DNA of 64,000 bases from Isoetes taiwanensis. Lineage: Eukaryota; Streptophyta; Lycopodiopsida; Isoetales; Isoetaceae. The translations under genes and the position numbers were made by a program. The notes under the pieces were generated by a model, which did no database searches, was not told the DNA's origin, and saw nothing but the letters and a program-made list of their open reading frames with translations. Below, one piece after another: positions 1-9,759 of the stretch (the first letter of the stretch is position 1; each line of letters starts with the position of its first letter). The stretch covers positions 1,178,001-1,242,000 of the forward strand of contig JAJEKV010000037.1 in the NCBI GenBank assembly GCA_021234155.1. The letters run 5' to 3'.

Positions 1-289
1 TGTAGCATATGTAATGAATAAATGCTACAAGGGGACGAGAACCTTAAGAACACTTTTTGTTATGTCAATCTTGATATTTTAAACTTGATATTTTAACTAA
101 TGTTGAATTAAGGCATAAATTAAATGCCTTACAATGTGGTGATTATAAACATTGCAATTAGAATTTTAAGTAGTATCTTATAATAATTATGTTAATTACA
201 TGTACCACCCAAGATTCCTTGTGCAGGTATTTTTCCAAGGTGGGGAGACTCGTGATGCTGCGGACAGCATCAATCCAAGGTGGGGAGAA
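1..289 (+). mobile_element. 3' end of a Ty3-type LTR element (internal region and polypurine tract)
   Basis: The segment ends in a purine-rich tract (CCAAGGTGGGGAGAA) directly before TGTGACGTTCC. This is the usual arrangement of polypurine tract and 3' LTR start in plant Ty3/gypsy elements. The same CCAAGGTGGGGAGA block also occurs about 50 bp upstream, so the tract region is locally duplicated. No gag or pol domain is visible before the tract; the rest of the element lies outside the window or is lost. Confidence 0.5.
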
Positions 290-1400
290 TGTGACGTTCC
301 AGGATAATATACGGTATGAATATGTATATTATACTGACACGTCACTAGTACATGTCAACTTAAGACGACATGTACACATCGACCATAAAGGGGGAGTACC
401 CTAGGGTACAACCTTGTGACCCATTATATTGCACATGTTAAGGCCACATGTGAATATAATATCCTATTGCCATGTGGCAATAGCCCATTGACCAATCAGG
501 GCCCAGCCCTAAATTCGTGGGGATAAAGGGGCATAAACCCTAAAAGGGAAACCCTTTCAGTTCCCAACCCCCATAAGTCGGATTGGAGCAGCAGTGGACG
601 TCTTCTCCCCGGGGGATCCACCTTCTTTATAAGGGATATGCCACCTGCGTGCATAGGGTAGCCGAAAAACCCCTAGTATACGTGTTTTTAATAGGCAAAT
701 TTGATCCCTTTCCGTATGGTTTTACAACTAGAACAAGATCCCAAAACCCCTATGACCTCTAGTATACATACGGAAAAGGGTAAAAAATCGCCCCCTTCCA
801 TTGATGCACGTGGTTTTGAGAGGTTCCATAAGGTGACGCCCCCTTGGTCTTCTCGCGTGAACAGCAGCAGAGGAACCGGTATTCCTTAGTGGCAGCTCGA
901 TCCAAGCCAGCAATCTCGAGATTCAGCAGCATGGACGCCTTCAGAGGAGTGGGAGTCAGCCAAGAAGCCGGTTACTGGTTGATCCGATAGTTAGATCCGA
1001 GCTTTCAGCCCTCATTCCATAGGATTAGTATTCATTCTTAGCTATAGGCGACCCCTACAGCCTAAGAATGATAGACACTAACAAAGGAACCTAACCATGT
1101 ATGATTAGGTAGATTAGAATAGATATATTCTATTGTTTCAGTTCTGTTGTGATGATGTTTGACATTCTATGCGCCACTCTTGTGTATTGGGAAGGGGGGT
1201 AGAGACCCAGAGCCCAAGTAGTTGTATGATCATAGTTTTAGCCCATTAATTCCCAATTAATGCGGCCTGTGCATAAGAGCTCGCCTGGCTGTGGGTGGCG
1301 GAGCTAGACCGGCTGACAAGGGAGGGCTTGTCTAATCACGGTTGATCCCGCTGGCGCGTAACGACGGCCGGGGAACGCTGTGAGCTAGGCCTAATAAAGC
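290..1400 (+). repeat. probable long LTR, right boundary uncertain
   Basis: The sequence starts TGTGACGTTCC just after a polypurine tract. Around 960-1330 it contains a block that resembles 7680-8000: the words CACTCTTGTG, GGGGGGTAGAGACC, TGCGGCCTRTGCAYAAGAGC and CACCTGGCTGTGG recur in the same order, well diverged. This makes it one of at least two family members in the window. I could not find a clear CA end, a primer-binding site or a second LTR, so length and class are inferred. Confidence 0.45.
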
Positions 1401-1900
1401 ATGAATTCATTAATTAGAGAAATTTGGAATTCTCGTTTAGCATGAAATAGGTTAGCGGGTAGCCATATAGTGCAAAAACTACTACCAATTGAGTAAAAGT
1501 TGGCGTTTTTTTGCACAAATTCTGCAAAGGCTTCGGTCTTATTCGGAAATATAGTTTTTACTGCTAATGCAAAGGTTCACCGCGAGTATAACGTAGTAGG
1601 AGGGAGTGTTAAAACTTCTCGCAAGAAGCGCGAACGCGATGTTTCGCAGCTGAAAGGAGACAAAATAATGTGCCTTTTATTAAAACCATATGAGAGCATT
1701 GTGTTAAAAGAAGGTACCGAGGAGCAAGGATATCACACAAAATTTAGTATTTAAAGCCATATAATTTACTCTGAGGAGGATGCATCGCCGATTATTTTAG
1801 CATTAAACATATGGTAAAAGATATGGGTAAAGACAAAACCAAAGTTCCCGAAACAAAAATTTCCATTGAAGGAAGTAATATACAACATAATTACTGATTG
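1401..1900. other. AT-rich spacer, no recognised feature
   Basis: Short open stretches occur around 1500-1754, but they show no recognisable domain, splice structure or repeat partner in the window. Nothing is called here. Confidence 0.4.
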
Positions 1901-1945
1901 AAGGAGATAATTATTCTGATTGTGTTTCAGATACTTCATCAGGTA

Positions 1946-4440
1946 TCACACCCATTTCATTGGCCATGCGATTGACATGCTCTCTACCCAATTCCATAGC
2001 TTGTGTTGTGTCCATCTCACGAATAACTCCGTGATCTCGGAACTACAACACCCATGGCCTTTGCGATCGTTGCGGTGATGTGAATCGGGCTCCCATTCTT
2101 CAGCATGTCCATTGCACTTTGCTCCCACCTATAAGTTCGTTTTTGCGGTAGTTCGATGCAAGAGCATTCTGCAGCGTGGATGAGAGAGCTTACGCTTCTT
2201 GCCGTACCGATGCTCCCGTGACCCAAGAACCTCATCTTGGTCAATCTCCATGTCTTTGCTGGTGCGCTTCCATGTGTTCTACGCCCACGTATTCAAACCG
2301 ATGTTAAGCTTGTCAAGAAGGGCATGTACCCATCAAGCTTCTCATTAAGTGCACTCAATTTTTTGAAAAGTGGGCTCTAGGGCTTCTATACCTTTTTCCG
2401 CTCTTCAAGCAAGCGCTTTGTTTCTTGCATTCTCTCTTAAATAGGACTTAGCATCGAGGTTTTCCAAAATGGAATCCAACTTTGATAGATCTCGTGTTTT
2501 TGGGTGATCTTGATGTCGGGTTGAGCTGGATCGGGCTCAACCCTCTCTCTTTCGGCTCTTCCTCAAACCCATCGGCACTTGGATTGGCCATTTTATCAAA
2601 GCGTTTCAAAGAACGCCCTCGAAAACGGCACACTTTACCCGAACTTTCGAAAGCCACGCTCTTTTGCCTTGCATAAGAGCAACACGAAAGCCGTCCCAGT
2701 AGAAAAGAAATCGAACACAACCATCAGTCGGCACCAGCTGTTCAACAATATGGTAGGCATAGGAGGTTTTCAGTGGCATTTCAATACAAGATCTCCTTCC
2801 ATTGCCGCCCATTTAAATCTTGGTTTGCTGTGAAAAGAGTCGATATTTCTTTTTATCTTCTGCCGTCGGCATCCTCATTACACATTGGCGGCATTGGAGG
2901 CAATGGTGTTGACTTAGGAGCCTTGCCGTGTGGAGATAGGTGAAGCTCCAACTCTGGTTGCACAGGTGTTACACGAACATCACTCCTGTTAATGCACATA
3001 TGACTAATAAAGTACTGATGTTCTTTCACCCTTCGTTTGCTCTCCCATCCCGTTTCTTCATAGGAACCTAAAGATAGGTAGCCACCGCCCTGAATTTGCT
3101 TCTGACTGTACAAGCAATTTGGCAAATTCACTGAGCGCATGATAATAACCAAGTGATAAACTTTGGCAATCGTCATGGTAGCTATCCTTGTAAATAGATC
3201 TGTGTATTTCTTGCAATCCCATATCTTGTTCATCCCTCGGATGTCAATAAATATCAATGTCGCATTCTCTGACACTTGGGAGGAAGTAGGGATGCCATCC
3301 TTTGTCACTGCTATGACAATATTTTTCTTTTCCTTTCTTTTTCTAGCCTCTTCTGGCTTTAGAATATTCCCCGATTGGCTCGAAAAGGCTACGGTAGGTT
3401 ACCTAGTGTATGATCCTTGTTATAATTAGTCTTGACGTGCTCGTATCGGTTCCAGATCGATATATCCAAGATTCTCTGTTCACAAATCGGGAAAAGCCCG
3501 AAGCAATTCCTCCCACTATCGAAATCCTTTTGCAGTAAATTTGTGGCATAAGAAAAAATTTCTCGCCTCATAAAAGTGAGGGTTCTGATGTCAGTTGCCC
3601 GTTGTTTGCAATCAAATCTCCCGCTATAACCTGACTGCACCTTTAAATACGTCTTGCCTTCTATAATCTCATCGAGCAGCTGTGACACCTCTGCATTCGA
3701 CATACCTCGTAGCAACCGGAGCCAGGTCTTGTTAAAGAAGTCTTTGGATGGCTTGTCCGGAAACTCACCATGGTCGTCACTGAGTTTACGACTCACCCAC
3801 AGACCGGCAACTTCCATTAACTTCTTGAAAACCTTTTCATCCATAAAAATGAATTGTTTTTCATCCTTAAGCTCCTGCACTTTCAAGGTGGTCGTTGCAA
3901 TTTCATGGAAATCCTGCAGAAGCAATTTCAAGGTCATCAAGATCGCGGCCGCGAACTTGGCGAGTAGAAAACAAATAAATACCTTCCAAGCTGAAGTTTT
4001 AGCTGTCCCTATAGGTCCTTGTGGAGGGCAACCATAAGCCTTGTGCTGATGACGAAGTTGTTGCAGTTTTTCAATCAGTGGCTCTCTGTACACGGTGTTT
4101 GCAATTACTTCGTTGCATTGAATACTCAACTCTATATATTCCTTGTCTGTAAGATTTCCGTTGAGCACCCTCGATCGTCTTCTAGCATATACTTTGGCAA
4201 ATTCTCGTTGCTGCTCGAACTCGCCGACGACCGAACAAAGGAGTTGTGCAGCGCAAATACTGTGGTTGCCAGAAATAATATAAAATTTCTTGCCCTTCAA
4301 ATCTTCTGGATTGCTCCATGTCACCCTCTTCCTGAAAGATAGACAACCGTCAGGTCAAATCTACATAACGAGTGTCCAAAAGATAAAGAATTAGTTACCT
4401 GGTAAGGTTGGACACACCCACGATGACATAGATGCCCTAT
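1946..4440 (-). pseudogene. decayed gene with ParB/sulfiredoxin-like motif and methylase-like segment
   Basis: Read on the minus strand, several coding-like blocks follow one another: 4440-4400, then a 64-bp intron (donor CAG/GTAACT, acceptor TTTCAG), then 4335-3389, 3387-2853 after a frame change, and weaker stretches down to 1946. The main block carries FYIISGNHSICAAQLL, close to the G-N-H-[RS]-x2-A signature of ParB/sulfiredoxin-like nuclease domains. The next block has LIFIDIRGMNKIWD, placed like the catalytic loop of N6/N4 DNA methylases but without a convincing DPPY-type motif. Frameshifts at about 3390, 2850, 2450 and 2020, and a stop right upstream of the first exon, show that the gene is dead. 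It ends abruptly where a plus-strand ORF relic starts, so a rearrangement cut it. The assignment rests on motif recognition only. Confidence 0.5.
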
Positions 4441-4460
4441 TTGGAAACTACTCTACTCTA

Positions 4461-5480
4461 ATGAGAAGATCAGATGCATTGACTATTCCGGAGCTTATGC
4501 AACTCTTCAGGCAGTGTAGTTCAAAGGCTCCTTCGCCTTACCTTGTGACAGAGGTTCCTGATTGGAAGGAATTCGTGAAAGGTTTTATCCCTGATAAGAA
4601 GGACCGTTTATGTGGTCACTTGGAACCTCTACTCTTCAAGTTTTGCATGAAGGATGGATGGCCACTAATGTTCTACAAGATGAGGCCGGGGCATAGGGAG
4701 TGGCTCCACGAAAAGGGAATCGAGAATGTGGAAGGAGGATGCCCAAGGTTTACCTATGATTCCGAGAGGGTCACCTAAGGTCCTGCAGCCATATGGGAGC
4801 TTGAAAGATATAGGTGCATTAAGAGCTTCTATTGCCAAGTACATGATGCAATGGGCAGCTATTTCTAGAGCTGGCGATAAGTCATGGTCCAACACATATA
4901 TGAATGAAGTTATTGACTACTTGGGTCCACCTTGTTGCAGTGTTTGGACGTGCAGCCGGTGAGCTCTCATTCAGATTTCCGCCCAAAGACCGGGCAAAGT
5001 GCATTGGAAGAACCCGAAAGAGTGTTTGTGGATGAGCACATTGAAGCATCTCATTACGTTGGGCCTTTCTCGGGTAGACCCAAGAACCCAGTTGAAATAT
5101 TCGACCCCTACCAAGATGTCAAGAAGGGAATGCTCTTGCTAATCAGACCACATGATAACTGCCCGACATGGATGGGTTTTGCCGAAGAGGACCCAATAGA
5201 GGACCCTAATCTCCCACATTACGAAGAGGTGTTTGTCTCTTGGTTTGAACCTATTGCCAGAAAGGGAACCTCATATGCAATGCAGTATAGGGATTGCTGG
5301 AGCAAGAATTGGAGACCCAATCCTAATGACCCGCCACACTACCAACCTTTGAAAACAATAGACTATGGTTGAGCCGTAGAGACCAGGCCATTGTCGGTGG
5401 TGATCCCCAAGAGTGTTCCGGGCTCGGGTTGCAAGAATTAGTGGCTAAAGAAGCTAAGGACGATGATGAGAACTCTTGAG
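4461..5480 (+). pseudogene. broken ORF of an unnamed repetitive plant protein family
   Basis: Coding-like sequence runs in three overlapping frames: 4461-4778, 4726-4962 and 4932-5372. One protein therefore seems to have been split by two frameshifts at about 4770 and 4935, with a stop at 5372 after which the reading continues in sense for about 100 bp. Features are EVPDWKEFVKGF near the start, FRPKTGQSALEEPERVFVDEHIEASHYVGPF in pieces in the middle, and a Trp-rich C-terminal module containing LIRPHD, TWMGFAEED, VSWFEP and DCWSKNWRPNPNDPP. I recognise no named Pfam domain. The C-terminal module looks like those of large multicopy proteins in seed-free plants, possibly linked to mobile elements; that is a recollection, not a search result. 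It lies tail-outward beside the ParB-like relic and may once have belonged to a related element. Confidence 0.45.
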
Positions 5481-6700
5481 GTATGCAATGCTCTTTTACA
5501 TAATTACTATATCATTCATAACATGAAAGTTACAATAGACTAGTTATTATTTGTTACGCTCTGCGTTTTCCATCTCAACACAAGAGCTCTTACACTATAC
5601 AATGCTAAACAGGTGATTCATTCATCTTCAGGATCTGTAGTAGTGATCCCTGATATCTCATAGCTCATTCGCCAGAAGCCAAATCAGATGGATCATTACA
5701 CCTAATTGACGCAGGCAACGAATCTCAAATACCAAAGCTTTTCTCTTCGGTAGGGATCAAGAAGAAGATGCCTGTCTAGGCAACCAACAAGATCAGAGTG
5801 GCTCATTGAGCACTTGATCGCCTCGATGTGGTGAATTGATGAAGGCAAATAATCCATGGGAGAGGAATGAACTTTAGCCCCGAAGTGAGAAGCTTTTATA
5901 GTGAGGTAGAATTATTGAGGTGAATTATTGGGGTAGACTTCGGCGCCATTATTGCTCGTGTATAAGACCGTTGTATAAATACAAGTATAATACATCTTTC
6001 GTATGGATATATGTATGCGTACTAATATGCATGTTTGCTTGACGAATTTAGCTATGATTGAATTCAATGACAGCTTGCAGAATAAGTGGAGGTGGGATAG
6101 CACATCGTTACAATATACTCAGTTAAGGTACGTGATATTACATCCTTAATCGTAATGCTATTACATCCTTACTTAGTTATTAGGTACCCATGTCATTATT
6201 ACATTATTAGCGGTCTGCGATTCACTTTCGTCATCAACATCAAAGCTCGTGATGCCATTCAGCTCATAGATCTCCCCGATCGGGAAGCCAAGAAATATGG
6301 ACTTTAACGCGAGTGAGCTTCCCCGCAAGCACTAGCGGAGTCCATCGGCTTTAGATAAGAGCCATGGATCGAGCTTAACGCTATTTCTAGCGCGTGCCCG
6401 CATCCTTGTAGCTCAAGTAACACTTGAAAGAGCGGATGTGCTCGGACGCAGGCATCGAGGAAGCCATGGAAGATGAATGGCCTCTACCCCCTCGTGGAAG
6501 CCGCTTTTTATAGTGAAGTAAAATTATTGATGTGAATTATTGGCGTACAATGTAGGGCCATTATTGAGCTTATACGAGTGTCATGTACACGTACAAGTAT
6601 AACACAAAATTTGTATGTATATGTGTATGTTAATTACCTCATGTTTGTTGGGGTCGAGTACTAGGTGAAAGTATTCGTGCTTGAGCAAATAAGGTGTGCT
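5481..6700. repeat. non-coding stretch with two diverged copies of a ~130-bp block
   Basis: A block at about 5880-6015 (CTTTTATAGTGAGGTAGAAT, GAATTATTGGGGTAGA, then GTACAAGTATAATAC-like words and TATGTAT repeats) returns at about 6490-6645 in the same orientation with many substitutions. The intervening 600 bp show no gene. The pair could be LTRs of a short dead element or a local duplication; no primer-binding site was seen. Confidence 0.4.
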
Positions 6701-6719
6701 CAAAATTCTCAAAATTGCG

Positions 6720-7465
6720 TTATTTTATCCAATTAATGAAATCATGCTTAATACCCTGGCACTGCGTGAGGGCATGGTATGGGCTCGACACTCGTGGGGT
6801 GATGCGTCATCTTCCAGTGAGTTCAAGTCGTATACGAGCAGTGGCTCTCTAGCTCGCCCATGATTAGCATGAACCTTCCGGAGGAGAGAGATCTCTTCCT
6901 GCCTCATTGGGACTGGGGAGATGCAACCCAGTAGTAGTAGCCCCTCTGGCTATTCACCCGGCAGGCTACGGTCAGGCTCCAATACCTTTCAGCCTATCTG
7001 CATTGTATGCACAGGAGGGGCGGATGGAGTGGACTACCCAACGGCCATGTTCCTATGCCAGCCAAATCCGTTTGCCATGAATTCTGTTTGCATTGCTATC
7101 TGGAGACCCCAAGCTGTCAGTCGATCCCCATGAGTCTGAGCCTGGGTAGGATCTTCCCTATGTCATGTTGATGTACTGATGTGTGATGCGGCTACTGTGA
7201 TATGGTGGACCACCCTTCGAGGTGGGTATATTATTATTGCTTGATGTCATGTGCTCATGTTTTGTTTACGCTTCCGTTGCTAGGTCGATCCCGAGGGAGA
7301 CGGGATGAATGACACGTCCATTCTTCCCCGTCGGGTTCTTGGCCACCATCGAGGGCCCGACGTTAGGTGGACGGCCTCACATCAGCGGCCAGATGCTGGT
7401 TTGAGGGGTGATCTCCAGTTTGTATACGATCGGGGCATCGTATATGAGCCGGGGGCGTCACAATT
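6720..7465. repeat. 3' part of a repeat unit, copy A
   Basis: From the purine-rich GGGGAGATGCAACCCAG block to GGGGGCGTCACA at the right end, this segment matches 8100-8765 in order. Shared words include CCTATCTGCAT/AAGGTGT, GCACAGGAGGGGCGGATGGA, CTATGCCAGCCAA, GAGTCTGAG, GGATGAATGACAC and CGGGNGCGTCACA. The identity is moderate, so the two copies are old. The common right end next to TCACA could be a tract/LTR junction of an LTR element. Confidence 0.5.
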
Positions 7466-8765
7466 GCTAACAAAGCCTGGCAATGCCCCCTTACTAGTGT
7501 TAATTAATTATCAATCAAGGCAAATAGCAAGTGCCACTTGGGCCAAATCGATTGGCCCTAATGAACTTGCTAATTGAGGACTAATCAAATTGCGGCCTCA
7601 ATCTCAATTTCTCCCAAATCGAATTGGGGAAAACTGGGAAAGGAGAAGCAGCTTGCTCAAACCAGAGAGATGGATAATTTGAGAGAAAACGGGTCTAGCC
7701 AAGATACTGGTTAGTGAGTAGATACCTTGAGTTTCTAGCTAGGATTAACCCTTGTATGAGTAAATGAAGCGTCAATCTTATACTGTTATTCAAGTTTGAA
7801 GTTAAGGATGGATTTATGAATTGTGGTAGTTCATTTGCTGCACCTCTTGTGCTTGTGGGGTAAGGGGGATAGAGACCTAAAGGCTAGATGTTTCTAGCCA
7901 GAATCCCATAAATCCCAATAATTGCGGCCTATGCACAAGAGCCCACCTGGCTGTGGATGCTATGTCAAGATTGAGTACCATATTGGGGCTACTGGGGGCT
8001 CCCATAATGTGCTAAGCTTATACTCGTTCACTGCGCATAGGCCGGGTATGGGTCTGACACACCCTGGGTTGCAGGTGTCGCCCAGGTGATCTCGACGTAT
8101 GGATTTTGGGGGTTAAGTCGGGTAAGTACCTGGGTCCTCTAGGCACCCATGGAATCATTGTGCTTCGGGGAGGAACTTGTCCCATTCCTACCTCATCGGG
8201 CCGAGGAGATGCAACTTGGAGTAGTCTCTTAGGGTGACTCCATGAGATTGCGTCTCTGGAAGGCTACAATCACGCCATAGCATGTTTTGGCCTATCTGCA
8301 AGGTGTGCACAGGAGGGGCGGATGGAGTGGACTATCCTAGCCATTCTTCTATGCCAGCCAATGACATTGTAATGAATCCGTCCGTTGTTATCCGAAGAAC
8401 CTGACCATCAGTTGACCCCCCTGAGTCTGAGTCGGCGATAGAATCGCTCTTTATGATGCATTTTATGTGTTATGTTGGTGTTATATAGATGGTGCCTTAA
8501 TGATGGATGGGCCACCCTCGAGATGGTATCTTATTAATGTGTATTGTTGCTAGTGCTAACATGTACGTACACTTTCGCTGTATAGGACATCCCATAGAAG
8601 GCATAGGATGAATGACACCTCTGTGACCTTCACCCGGTCATTTGGTCTTCACAACTGGTCCGAGTTAGATGGAGGGCCTTTCCTTAGTGATCAAGTCACC
8701 AGGGACGGGGAATTTCTCGTATTTATGCAATGAGAGCATCATATAGGTCCGGGAGCGTCACAAGA
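7466..8765. repeat. repeat unit, copy B (LTR-like part plus internal part)
   Basis: This unit starts at TCACAATTGC immediately after the end of copy A and ends at the same GGGAGCGTCACA signature. Its first 550 bp resemble the LTR-like sequence at 960-1330, and its second half (8100-8765) resembles copy A at 6720-7465. The order internal end, LTR-like, internal end is what a tandem array or a dead LARD/TRIM-like element would leave. No coding capacity is seen. An intact PBS was not found, so the class remains open. Confidence 0.45.
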
Positions 8766-9759
8766 GCAGAGTAAAACAGGGTGAATGTTTTCCACCACCG
8801 CCATAGAATGCAAATTTTCTGGTGTTTTTTAGGCCATAGCTGATGCGGGCGTGCAAGACAAGTCAGTTTTGGTGATATGGGTGTCCACGTGGACAGCTTA
8901 GAAATCATAGCCCTTTACCCGTAAACACACAAAAAACTAATTATGGACATTTATGATGATCAATGATGTTAGGGTGGGCAACGTTGGCAGTCATTGCGAA
9001 GAAAGATGTGCTTGCCCGAACGGGTCAGAGATGATCAATAAGAAGTTCTACACCACTTTTTGTTATTTCCAAGCTGTATACTGATAAAGCAAAGCATATG
9101 AAAGGAGGCAACAACAAAGCTTTATCTAGTCAGCTGTAAAAGGAATCTGCAAGCCACTTGAGTTAGAAATTGGGCTTCTTATACAGGATTGGGTTCCAAT
9201 CCAATCCAGATTGTACTTGTATAGTTATTTAACAAATATCAGTCAAAATGTTATATCTCTTTAGGTCTCCACATAAGTCACATCCACGTACAATATCAGC
9301 AACATTGTTGACAAGATCAGCAAATACAGCACATTTGCTCATGATAACAGGTGACACTATCATTTATGTGTATGTTGAACCTAGGGATTGTTAATAGAAT
9401 AGAATAGAATAGAATAGAACAGAAATCCCTGCTGAATTTGTGTAAGGTTCCTTCAGAAAGTTAACGGTTATGGAAGACCAAGGCACTAAATTGTCCTTCG
9501 TCAGGTTACCCAAGAGAAATGGACCTTCCTTCAAGACTATCTGCACCAAGTCATATCCCACCTGCTGCACGCAAACAAGAGTTGCATTTCCACCTTCCTA
9601 CTTTAATGGTTCCATCTAGGAATATGAAAATGATACATCTTATGTTAAGATTTGGAGACCTGGATTCTTGGAAATTGTTCGACATTCTCAAGTTCTGGAG
9701 AGGCTAAATTGTTTGGATATGATAGGAATTCATATGAAATGCGAACAGAATTTTAGGAA
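8766..9759. other. intergenic spacer downstream of the PPR gene
   Basis: There is no coding region I can support. The stretch contains a short AATAG microsatellite at 9393-9420 and otherwise plain AT-rich sequence. The region next to 9760 would be the 3' UTR of the minus-strand PPR gene; no clear polyadenylation signal was singled out. Confidence 0.5.
9393..9420. repeat. (AATAG)n microsatellite
   Basis: About five tandem copies of AATAG are visible in a 28-bp run, with the last copy altered to AGAAC. Confidence 0.9.
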
